Below, piece after piece: positions 1 through 7,133 of a stretch of DNA of 13,493 nucleotides (position 1 is the stretch's first letter; every line of letters starts with the position of its first letter). Source of the DNA: Deltaproteobacteria bacterium (GTDB taxonomy: Bacteria > Bdellovibrionota_C > UBA2361 > SZUA-149 > JAITKM01); NCBI GenBank assembly GCA_031278395.1, contig JAITKM010000021.1:1-13493 (forward strand). The letters run 5' to 3'. Under the pieces are notes generated by a model. The model was not told the DNA's origin. It saw nothing but the letters and a program-made list of their open reading frames with translations, and did no database searches. The translations under genes and the position numbers were made by a program.

Positions 1-951
1 AATAACATTCAGGACTCAAATGCACCTGGACATTTCATTGCTGATCAGCGGGTTAAACAAAATCAACAAGTTTTAGCTTTTAGTGGAGCTAATCAGCCAT
101 TTTCCCGCGTTGAGAGAAATAAGCTGGATAGAACTAAATATGTGGAAGAATATAAGGTGATGGTTTATGCTATGCAGCTACCTTATTATCAGGGAGTGAT
201 TTTGTTTTTCTTGTCGATTTTATATCCGTTTTTTGCCTTGATGTTGCTTTTTCCAGGTAAGTATATAGCGTTTATTCAATGGTTTTTGTTTTGGATGTGG
301 GCAAAGAGTTGGGATATTGGGTTTGCGATGGTGATGTTATTAGAGCAGTTGTTATTTAATATAATGCTCTATGGTGAGCCCCCATTAAGCTCAAGCGAAA
401 TTGCGAACCCTAGTGAACTGAAAAATCCATTAGATGCGGATCTAAGTTTAGCGTTGCTCTCGCTTAGATATGTAAATCCAAGTATGCACTATACAACATA
501 TTATACAATTCTTGGGGTAGCGCTTGCTAGTATTCCGTTAATTTCAGGGTATTTAATTTTGAGGGCTTCCGGCTCGATCGCATCTATGTTTACTGATTCG
601 GCTAATAGTTACGCTAAAGAAGCAACTGCTGGTGTGGGTAATTATTTTTCGCAAGCAGCAACTACCGCCGCGCTAAGTAAAGAGTCTATGAACCTTTTTG
701 AAAAACAAAAAGGCGAATTTAACAAAAACCTTGGACAAAACCAATTTAACAAAAACCTTGGACAAAACCAAAACCCTGGATCACAACAACCACAAAACTT
801 TTTTAAAAAAGGGGGGGTAAACGGGATGAGCGTTGATGTTCCAAACAATCCTGGACAAGGCAGTAATAATAATCCTGTCCCTGATGATAGTTTACAAAGA
901 CAAACTGCCAGTAATTTAAGAGGTGATTCTAAAAATATTGGCAGATCATAA
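1..951 (+). CDS. TraG-like conjugation membrane protein, C-terminal part (5' end outside window)
   Basis: The frame is open from base 1 with no stop before TAA at 949-951, so this is the last 316 residues of a longer protein; the GTG at 142 is internal. The visible part has a polar stretch (about residues 1-58), two or three strongly hydrophobic segments (about 61-125), a loop, another hydrophobic segment (about 167-190), then a Gln/Asn/Gly-rich hydrophilic tail. The pattern PGKYIAFIQWFLFWMWAKSW followed by DIGFAMVMLLEQLL resembles the N-terminal membrane domain of F-type TraG, the mating-pair stabilisation protein of conjugative type IV secretion systems; this is from memory of the family, not a search. 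F TraG has a large periplasmic domain after this region, but here the protein ends about 125 residues later, so it would be a short TraG-N-only form. A 27-bp tandem duplication (716-769) gives two copies of FNKNLGQNQ in the tail. No other transfer gene is visible; they may lie upstream. Confidence 0.6.
   Translation, partial: NNIQDSNAPGHFIADQRVKQNQQVLAFSGANQPFSRVERNKLDRTKYVEEYKVMVYAMQLPYYQGVILFFLSILYPFFALMLLFPGKYIAFIQWFLFWMWAKSWDIGFAMVMLLEQLLFNIMLYGEPPLSSSEIANPSELKNPLDADLSLALLSLRYVNPSMHYTTYYTILGVALASIPLISGYLILRASGSIASMFTDSANSYAKEATAGVGNYFSQAATTAALSKESMNLFEKQKGEFNKNLGQNQFNKNLGQNQNPGSQQPQNFFKKGGVNGMSVDVPNNPGQGSNNNPVPDDSLQRQTASNLRGDSKNIGRS
716..769 (+). repeat. 27-bp perfect tandem duplication inside the TraG-like gene
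   Basis: Bases 716-742 and 743-769 are identical. The unit encodes nine residues, so the frame is kept and FNKNLGQNQ appears twice in the hydrophilic tail. A partial third unit (Asn-Gln-Asn-Pro-Gly) follows. This looks like slippage expansion in a disordered region. Confidence 0.9.
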
Positions 952-984
952 TTTATGTTAGTAACTGTCTAGCACTTTTAGGGG

Positions 985-1028
985 TGACCTACGTGGTTAG
1001 ATAGCTATAGACTAAACGGTTACCACTC
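985..1028. terminator. Possible hairpin between convergent genes
   Basis: The 81-bp gap between the stops at 951 and 1033 holds complementary segments: GTGGT (993-997) with ACCAC (1022-1026), or GGTGACC with GGTTACC including one G-T pair. The self-complementary ATAGCTAT lies at the centre (1001-1008). A fold here could terminate both convergent transcripts, but there is no clear U-tract, so the role is inferred from position only. The right side contains CTAAACGGTTACC (1012-1024), which recurs at 12687-12699. Confidence 0.3.
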
Positions 1029-1032
1029 TATT

Positions 1033-1749
1033 TCATTTATTTTTATCAATCCAACTACTTAGTCGGTTACTTGTTACGGCTTTGATTCCACTGCCGGTTA
1101 TTTTTAATAGAGTGCCTGCCACCTTAAGAAATACATCCCATTGGAATAAGTTCCTCGCAAGACCGAGCTCAGATGCAGATTTCTGTCCATCCTCTTCGAC
1201 ACTTAAAACAGTTGCCATTGCACCAATGAGTACTAAGTAAGTTTGTAATTTTGAAAATCCATCACGAGCAAAAACCAGTGAAGCTTTGACAAGTGTCATT
1301 GCTAATTCGGTTGTTTTATCTCTAAGCATTTTGGCTCCATCCTTCATAAGATCAACGTAAGCCTTTGTTTCTGTCATTGAAAAACCAACCACACTTCCTA
1401 AAAGATTTCCGAATTTTTTGCTAAGAGATCTGCTAACGTAATCCGCAGGAAAAATTAATTTTTCAAGTTTTGATGGGTTTTCGGTTAACAAATTATACAT
1501 GCCTCCGATTTTATCAAGCTCAGTGTAAAGTTGATGATAATTCTTAACTTTTGAGGAAACATTGGGATTAATTTTAAGTTCGCTAAAGTTTTGGGTTGTG
1601 GGTTCTGGCAGGATAATTTTTTCGTTATCAAATGCCATATGTACCATGTCAGCTCCTTCCTTAGGCGCTCTTTTAATAAAGTTATATAATCTTCCTGGAG
1701 CCTTAAGCATTGATTTAGGAACCATAGTAACCATATTGTATAGATCCAT
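1033..1749 (-). CDS. Hypothetical protein, 238 aa, function unknown
   Basis: The ATG at 1749-1747 follows AAAGGTGAT, a good ribosome binding site with about three bases between GGTGAT and the ATG, which supports this start; the stop is TGA at 1035-1033. I recognise no family. The N-terminal half is soluble and Lys-rich, with MVPKSMLKAPGRLYNFIKRA close to the start. The C-terminal half contains amphipathic or weakly hydrophobic stretches (about residues 113-123 and 179-197, the latter including LQTYLVLIGAMATVLSV), which could be one membrane-associated helix. There is no signal peptide or cysteine pattern. It converges on the TraG-like gene and is divergent from the large orphan at 2067; with that orphan it may form an accessory module beside the conjugation remnant, which is inference from position only. 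The reading frame, RBS and normal codon use support a real gene. Confidence 0.7.
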   Translation of the reverse strand: MDLYNMVTMVPKSMLKAPGRLYNFIKRAPKEGADMVHMAFDNEKIILPEPTTQNFSELKINPNVSSKVKNYHQLYTELDKIGGMYNLLTENPSKLEKLIFPADYVSRSLSKKFGNLLGSVVGFSMTETKAYVDLMKDGAKMLRDKTTELAMTLVKASLVFARDGFSKLQTYLVLIGAMATVLSVEEDGQKSASELGLARNLFQWDVFLKVAGTLLKITGSGIKAVTSNRLSSWIDKNK

Positions 1750-1934
1750 AATATCACCTTTAATTAGATAGTTTTTTCACTAATACCTTAACCTTACACA
1801 TATATTATGAAGATTTTTTCAAAAAAATTGACCATGAAATAAAAAATTATCTGCAATTGAAATGTATTAAGCGGTTGAACTGTTACATTAGAGATTATAT
1901 TTTTTTTATAACATATTGGTATTATAATGTTTTA

Positions 1935-1995
1935 TTTTTCTAAAAATTTAATTCCGCTATTTAATTGGGATAGTGCAATTTTTTCTAAAAATTTA
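1935..1995. repeat. 16-bp direct repeat upstream of the large orphan gene
   Basis: TTTTTCTAAAAATTTA is present exactly at 1935-1950 and 1980-1995. The second copy ends about 12 bp before a candidate -35 box for the gene at 2067, so paired regulator sites are conceivable. In such AT-rich DNA a chance match is also possible. Confidence 0.5.
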
Positions 1996-2006
1996 GCATA
2001 ACTATA

Positions 2007-2034
2007 TTGAATAGACAGAATTTTCCTCTATTTT
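2007..2034 (+). promoter_or_regulatory. Candidate promoter for the 1,221-aa gene
   Basis: TTGAAT (2007-2012) as -35 and TATTTT (2029-2034) as -10 are separated by 16 bp, about 33 bp before the ATG at 2067. The -10 box is a poor match, and overlapping AT-rich alternatives such as TTTAAT at 2032-2037 exist, so the exact site is uncertain. Confidence 0.3.
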
Positions 2035-2066
2035 AATATATAAAGGTTTTTATTAATTGGTGTTCT

Positions 2067-5000
2067 ATGGCTATTTTTACAAATTTAAAACAAGCTTTCT
2101 CTCAAAATCGATACGAGGAACTTGTTACGCCAAGGTCACGAGAAACAATTATTCCAGAGCATCGCACTCCAGATACTGAGAAAGTAGAAGATGAATATAA
2201 ACAGTTTTTTTATCGAAAGTTAGAAGCTCGATTACCTACTATAAATATTGCCAATCCTTATCAGGGGTTTTCCCAAGACAAGTTAATCAATGAATTTCAT
2301 ACCAGAGCTGAGATTTATAATACTAAGATTAGTAAGGCCTTAGCTTTACTTAGTAAAAGAACTGCAGAACATAGTCAATATGCCGGAAATACCGACGGAA
2401 AGTTGTCTGGTGGACAAATTGAGGCTCGCAATAACCAATTACAATTCTTAAAAGAACAAGTGGTAGAGCTTATTCAAGATAGAAGCAAACATCTGGATAG
2501 CACGCAAGAAAAGCAAACCATCAACATAATTCTTGATGATTTTATTAAAAACAAAAATAATAGTCTTAATGTTCAGCAATTAATGAAAGTTTTAGGAGAT
2601 GCTGATAAATCTTTTGTCAAATCTTTGCAGCACAATGGATTGATTGTTGGAAATTCACTAGTTGATGCAACTAAAAATCTCGCTGCTGTTCCGGAGTTGG
2701 TTACTGTCACGCGGAAAATAGAAAAAGACATAAAATATGCTGATAGAAAAGCTGCCGGAGAAGAAATTTACACTATTAATGAAAATCCACTTGAAAATAA
2801 AGTTTGGGGGTGGGTCGGGTTTGCTGGAAGAATGCTTGGAACTATTGGTGCGTCTATTGCAGGTATGACCTTAGCAACTAGCGCAAGTGCAGGCGTTGCT
2901 ACTGTTATGGCAACATTATTAGGAGTAGCAACAGCTCCGGCTTGGTTAGTAGGAGCTGGAGTAGTTATTCTTGGCGGGCTGCTAGCAGCTGGTATTTTTT
3001 TGGGCGGCGCAACAATATTTAATGTGCTCAATACCAGAAGAGAAATAGCTGCGGGAAAGATTTCACCAAACAGAGCTTGGGAAAAATTTTATGACCAAAT
3101 GCGCAATGATACAATTGAGGCTGGGTTAGTTGGAGTTACCTCGTTTTTAGCACCAGTAGGGCGAGGTATTGCAATGGTTCTTGGTAAAATCCCGGGTGTT
3201 AGCCGTGTAGTTGCTGGGGCTAGAAGTGGTGGAAGTAACATAGTTTTTGGGATAGAGAAAGTAGTTGAAGGGGCAAAATTTGTTACAGATAAAATTCTAT
3301 ATTGGCCATTTAAGGTGGCTTATAATGCCTTACACTTAGTTGCGTTTAAATTCCGTTATAGTGGTTTAGGTAAAGCAATTGGAGAGGGTAAAAATTTTGT
3401 AATGTATTGTTCTACTCGCGCATCAGAAACAACTTCTTCAAAATTTTTATCGTTTTTCCGCACTATATTTGAAGGCAGTGTCAATCAAATAGTAGATATA
3501 GCTGGTATATTTTTAAGTCCGGTAAAAAGACTGGTAGTTGGTGAAGCCCTTTGGCAAGTTCCAGGAAAACCTCTGCAAGTAACATATAGTAGTTTTTATC
3601 TACGTAATAATGTAGTAACTTTTGTCAAAGCTGTACCTGAAATATTTAAAAACTTTCTTTTTAAAGCTCCAGCTCAAGAGAGTGGACGTAGCGCTGTCAG
3701 TCAATTTTTTAAAAATAGAATAGATAATATTATCGACACTTCTTTGCCAACCTCATTTTCAATATCAGGATATGGATATCATTTTGACAAACAAGCTCAA
3801 AGGGAAACGATTATCAAATTTAATAGAGAATATGGTGAAAAATTAGCCCGAAGTATTGCGGCGGATATTAAAAAGGAGCATCCAGATTGGGATATAAATA
3901 GCGCGCAATATAGAGAATCATTTAAAGAATATTTTACTCGATTTCTGGATATTAGACTTAGCCTAGAAGGATTATCTGATGCGCAAATTACACTCAGAGC
4001 CAGAAATAATGCCTTAATTGGTTTGGCTATCAGCCCAATTGGAATGTTAAATACAACTTCTGTTGGTGGCAAAGGGCTTTCTGGTTTGGCTTATAATGTT
4101 AGCGCAAATACTTACAAGATGACCACAAAATTACAGGCTGAAACTACTGCGCTACTTTTGGGTGACGCAGTGTCACAAATCAATCTAGAAAATCAACATA
4201 GTAATGATGTTAAAAAATTGTACGACCAGCATATAATCAGTGAGAAGGAATATAAAGATTTAATAGCAAATTATGAACAAAAGGAATTAAATTTCTGGGA
4301 GATTTTCACTACAAGTGCTGTTGGTAATTTAGTTGGTATGGGGGCAGCTAGATTAGGTAGAGCCAGAAGATTTGATCGAAATGGCAAAGAGGTTAATGAG
4401 TTTATAGAGAGTGTAGTAGCTGATACTTGGAATCGGGACACTATTAGAGCGCCACTATTGCGCCAAAATAAAAAGAAATCTAACAGATTAGAGGTAGAGT
4501 TAGAAGTAGCGAAAAAGGAAAATGAAAGATTGGCAGCTCAATTGCAAAAAAAGCAATTGCAAAAAAAGCATGCTCTCTTTGTGCAAGAGCAAGAAAGACA
4601 GATTTTGCGAGAAATAAAAGCCCCTCAAGAGATTACTATGAAAGATATTGATGGTCTTATCTTTAGTGAGGATCGAAAACTAATAGCTAGACTATGTCAT
4701 AATAATGATCCAAAGACAGGCAAACTAAACACGAATGATCTATCAGGTGCTAAAGAGCTTATTGAACTGGGTGGTATTTCTGGAAATGCAAAGAAACTAA
4801 TGCTTCGCCAACTTGATGAAATATCTAGACTTGCTAAGCAACAGGCAGATACGGATCCATGTATAAAACAAGCTGCCGAAGATGGAATTACCAATTTAAA
4901 GGCATTAGATAAGCGGCGAGCTGTAGATGGTTATCAACGCAGAGCTAAGGAGCTTAAAAATCTACAAGAAGAACTTTGTAACAGCTGGAAAAATAATTAC

Positions 5001-5732
5001 AATATTGGCAAGCTAAAGGGAAATCATGGTGTAGCAAAGTCGACCATTGTTCAGGATGAATCAGGAAAGTTGATGGAAGAGTTTTTGAGGGTTCAAATAA
5101 AATATCTTGATCAACAAGGAGGTTATAAAATTGCTCAAAACAATCCTCTTACTAAGATCGACGATCCTTTAATTCATGATAACAGTCTTGTAGAATATAT
5201 TAAGAATAGGAAAGAATATAAAAAAGCAACTAGTGACTTAAAGAAATTTGCAAAAGGTTTAGACGATGATTTCGATAAGCTTTTTGCAGAACAAGAACGA
5301 GAAAGATTAAAGAACAGAACACAGAAAGAAAAAGACGCTGATACTGCTTTCAAGGAGGAGGGAGAGAAGTTAGGCATACTAGAATATGAAATAGGGGGTT
5401 ATAATGCAAAATTTGAAGAAGCATTGGAAAATGTACCTCAATTAAATTTTATTGCAAAAGAGTTTAAAAGACTGGCTAGATATGGCGGAGATGTAACGGT
5501 ATTAGATCCTTGGATAACAAGGATTCATAATCTAAAGGAAACTGGCAATAAATTAACAGCAGTTTTGGAATTTCTTAAGACTTCGGGATTAACAGATCAG
5601 AATACAAAATTTGAAATAAGAAAAATTGAGAGAGATATACAAACAAATAAGGCGCAATATGAATTTAATTTGAAGATATTCGGAGAATATATCAAAAGAA
5701 AGGGAATTACCTTACCACCACCAAATCCGTAA
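2067..5732 (+). CDS. Large orphan protein, 1,221 aa, with hydrophobic core and charged C-terminal half
   Basis: I recognise no family. Residues 1-240 are hydrophilic and mostly helix-like. Residues about 246-320 form a long Gly/Ala/Val-rich hydrophobic block that could make two or three membrane passes or a glycine-zipper-like insertion segment. Weaker hydrophobic patches follow near 350-372 and 650-685. From about 800 to the end the protein is highly charged and looks coiled-coil, with Lys/Glu/Gln-rich stretches such as NRLEVELEVAKKENERLAAQ. There is no N-terminal signal peptide and no recognisable catalytic motif. The ATG is chosen because it is the first in frame after the AT-rich promoter region; the upstream GGTG is only a weak ribosome binding site. 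The size, lack of known domains, membrane-active block and possible link to a conjugation locus would suit a secreted effector or a structural/partition-like protein of a mobile element, but neither is shown. A 15-bp tandem duplication lies at 4539-4568. Confidence 0.75.
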   Translation: MAIFTNLKQAFSQNRYEELVTPRSRETIIPEHRTPDTEKVEDEYKQFFYRKLEARLPTINIANPYQGFSQDKLINEFHTRAEIYNTKISKALALLSKRTAEHSQYAGNTDGKLSGGQIEARNNQLQFLKEQVVELIQDRSKHLDSTQEKQTINIILDDFIKNKNNSLNVQQLMKVLGDADKSFVKSLQHNGLIVGNSLVDATKNLAAVPELVTVTRKIEKDIKYADRKAAGEEIYTINENPLENKVWGWVGFAGRMLGTIGASIAGMTLATSASAGVATVMATLLGVATAPAWLVGAGVVILGGLLAAGIFLGGATIFNVLNTRREIAAGKISPNRAWEKFYDQMRNDTIEAGLVGVTSFLAPVGRGIAMVLGKIPGVSRVVAGARSGGSNIVFGIEKVVEGAKFVTDKILYWPFKVAYNALHLVAFKFRYSGLGKAIGEGKNFVMYCSTRASETTSSKFLSFFRTIFEGSVNQIVDIAGIFLSPVKRLVVGEALWQVPGKPLQVTYSSFYLRNNVVTFVKAVPEIFKNFLFKAPAQESGRSAVSQFFKNRIDNIIDTSLPTSFSISGYGYHFDKQAQRETIIKFNREYGEKLARSIAADIKKEHPDWDINSAQYRESFKEYFTRFLDIRLSLEGLSDAQITLRARNNALIGLAISPIGMLNTTSVGGKGLSGLAYNVSANTYKMTTKLQAETTALLLGDAVSQINLENQHSNDVKKLYDQHIISEKEYKDLIANYEQKELNFWEIFTTSAVGNLVGMGAARLGRARRFDRNGKEVNEFIESVVADTWNRDTIRAPLLRQNKKKSNRLEVELEVAKKENERLAAQLQKKQLQKKHALFVQEQERQILREIKAPQEITMKDIDGLIFSEDRKLIARLCHNNDPKTGKLNTNDLSGAKELIELGGISGNAKKLMLRQLDEISRLAKQQADTDPCIKQAAEDGITNLKALDKRRAVDGYQRRAKELKNLQEELCNSWKNNYNIGKLKGNHGVAKSTIVQDESGKLMEEFLRVQIKYLDQQGGYKIAQNNPLTKIDDPLIHDNSLVEYIKNRKEYKKATSDLKKFAKGLDDDFDKLFAEQERERLKNRTQKEKDADTAFKEEGEKLGILEYEIGGYNAKFEEALENVPQLNFIAKEFKRLARYGGDVTVLDPWITRIHNLKETGNKLTAVLEFLKTSGLTDQNTKFEIRKIERDIQTNKAQYEFNLKIFGEYIKRKGITLPPPNP
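4539..4568 (+). repeat. 15-bp tandem duplication in a coiled-coil segment
   Basis: CAATTGCAAAAAAAG occurs twice back to back, giving QLQKK-QLQKK. The frame is kept. It lies inside the charged helical region of the 1,221-aa protein and is probably a slippage product. Confidence 0.9.
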
Positions 5733-5735
5733 TAT

Positions 5736-5871
5736 CTAGTTTCCTAGTACCGGGTTACAGAGTTCCTAGAGTTTTCCTAGTACCGGGTTACAGAGAAAAA
5801 CATAAAAATGCCTGGGGGTAGCTAGTTTCCTAGTACCGGGTTACAGAGAAAAACATAAAAATGCCTGGGGG
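5736..5871. repeat. Cluster of three REP-like repeats
   Basis: TTCCTAGTACCGGGTTACAG begins at 5741, 5774 and 5827. Copies two and three are identical over 45 bp (5774-5818 and 5827-5871), continuing through a purine/AT stretch into CCTGGGGG. Copy one is shorter, matching about 22 bp. The core GTACCGGGTTAC is the reverse complement of the motif at 7145 and 13474. The cluster lies between the end of the 1,221-aa gene and the 3' end of the RAYT gene, with all three copies in the same orientation. Confidence 0.9.
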
Positions 5872-6066
5872 TTTCAAGTGTCGGAATGAGTGTTTTTGTT
5901 CTGTTTGTATTAGTAAATTAATAGGAATATAGACATAAAAGGCAGCATAATCTTTGTTAGATAGACGAGATTTTTCTGTTTAGCTAGTAGAAATCGTTGA
6001 GTTGGCAAGGCTTCACAATGTCGCGCCAATTAGCATGACCTATTTTTGTGAATTTTAGGGTAAATT
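5872..6066. other. Non-coding sequence downstream of the RAYT gene
   Basis: This 195-bp stretch has no convincing reading frame. TTGGC (6002-6006) and GCCAA (6025-6029) are complementary across an 18-base loop, a weak hairpin without a U-tract. It probably belongs to the non-coding end of the transposase element. Confidence 0.4.
6002..6029. other. Weak hairpin 3' of the RAYT gene
   Basis: TTGGC and GCCAA can pair around an 18-base loop about 40-65 bp past the RAYT stop. It lacks a poly-U tail, so a terminator call is weak; it might instead be an end structure of the element. Confidence 0.2.
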
Positions 6067-7041
6067 TTAAGCTAAAAATAACTCCGGCTTTAAGGCTGTT
6101 AAAAAAGATCCACCAGGCATAAACGTTCCAGCCGGTAATAAAATATTACAAACTCCATTTTTTATGGATTTGTAAGTTTTCTTAGCTAACTGCGTAATAG
6201 TTTTTAGATAATTAATGTAAGTTTTGCGTAATTCAAGATTAGAACTAATACATAACATTCTTTTGCCATATTTAGCCGATTTAAATTTTTTATTTATAGC
6301 TTGAGTTTTTAATTTTTTAACTCCGACAACACCCCTGGGATGTTCTAATTTTCTTTCTTCTTGCAGAACTTCTTTGATAATTCGATTAGATAATTCTTTG
6401 CTGTCAGCATTTTTATATTCGGGAAAGCATTCTAGCCAAGCATTAGGTTCTAACTCAAAAGTGTGAAATATAGGCTCATCGCCAGCCAAAGTATTTATAA
6501 TTTCTTGTTGCTTTTTATCTGTCATTAATCCTAAGTTCTCAATTTTATGAAACTGAGAGCGCCTTAACCAAACACATTCTTTTTGGTGTTCGCCTCTTCT
6601 AAACATAGACCAAGATGAAAGTCCTGGATATTGTTCTATGGAGTTAACCAAGTCAGCAGCGGCAGGATTTTTGTAAATATATTTTATAGTATCAATAACT
6701 TTGTCAGAGGTTAAAACAATAGGGTCGTCAAATCCGTTTGTCCAAACGGTGTTTTGCCGAACGCCGCAAATACGATTAATTGCGGCGGCGGATTCTAGCT
6801 TGAGAAGTCTTATGAAATTAGGGACGTCAGCAGGGTTTCTCACAACTGCGAGCAGGTGAAAGTGGTTTGACATAAACACGAAGTGGCAGATTGAAATGTC
6901 GTATAGGGATTTAGCGCGGGCGAGAATACCTAGTAGCGTAGTGTTTATGAGTGGATAAGCTGGGAAGGGTAAATCTTTTTCTACACGTGAAGTTATAAAT
7001 AATACTGTGTTTTCAACATATAATTTTCTTTTTTTAGCCAT
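6067..7041 (-). CDS. REP-associated tyrosine transposase (RAYT), Y1/HUH family
   Basis: The N-terminal 150 residues match the Y1 transposase fold of the IS200/TnpA-REP group. CHFVFMSNHFHLL carries the HUH metal-binding pair His60-Phe-His62, and KYIYKNPAAADLV corresponds to the family's (E)YIHNNPVRAGLV motif, making Tyr121 the likely nucleophile. Such enzymes nick single-stranded DNA at REP hairpins through a 5'-phosphotyrosine bond and are thought to spread REP sequences; many are domesticated single-copy genes. Here a C-terminal extension of about 170 Lys-rich residues takes the protein to 324 aa, longer than the usual 150-230 aa or so. The ATG at 7041 follows AGGA at a suitable distance. 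The gene is bracketed by repeat copies in opposite orientation (5741-5871 and 7145-7162), the arrangement expected of a RAYT with its own REPs. There is no frameshift and both catalytic motifs are intact, so it may be active. Confidence 0.88.
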   Translation of the reverse strand: MAKKRKLYVENTVLFITSRVEKDLPFPAYPLINTTLLGILARAKSLYDISICHFVFMSNHFHLLAVVRNPADVPNFIRLLKLESAAAINRICGVRQNTVWTNGFDDPIVLTSDKVIDTIKYIYKNPAAADLVNSIEQYPGLSSWSMFRRGEHQKECVWLRRSQFHKIENLGLMTDKKQQEIINTLAGDEPIFHTFELEPNAWLECFPEYKNADSKELSNRIIKEVLQEERKLEHPRGVVGVKKLKTQAINKKFKSAKYGKRMLCISSNLELRKTYINYLKTITQLAKKTYKSIKNGVCNILLPAGTFMPGGSFLTALKPELFLA

Positions 7042-7133
7042 AAATATCCTAATCGATAGTATGAATTAGTATGAATAAATGAAGTACTCATCCAAACTTA
7101 TCGACTATGGTTTCAAAAGTTTTCCAGGAAAAT

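Larger units (their letters stand above)
1750..2066. promoter_or_regulatory. Divergent AT-rich intergenic region
   Basis: This 317-bp spacer lies between two divergent starts and must carry both promoters. It has long A and T runs, including complementary TTTTTT/AAAAAAA near 1815-1830. A 16-bp sequence TTTTTCTAAAAATTTA occurs twice in direct orientation (1935-1950 and 1980-1995, start-to-start distance 45 bp). I see no gene, tRNA or clear riboswitch here. Confidence 0.6.

Noticed and set aside
142-144. GTG at 142 as the true start of the first gene
   Set aside because: The frame is open upstream to base 1 with no stop, and no convincing ribosome binding site precedes the GTG, so it is more likely internal.
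1485-1757. 90-residue minus-strand frame overlapping the start of the 238-aa gene
   Set aside because: It is in an alternative frame almost entirely within a gene that has a better RBS and longer frame.
5736-5871. Possible CRISPR array
   Set aside because: There are only three copies with gaps of about 8-11 bp, no spacer-sized unique sequences and no cas genes. The same motif occurs singly and in both orientations elsewhere.
5872-6066. tRNA or small RNA gene downstream of the RAYT gene
   Set aside because: No cloverleaf, T-loop or strong terminator is seen, only a 5-bp hairpin with a large loop.
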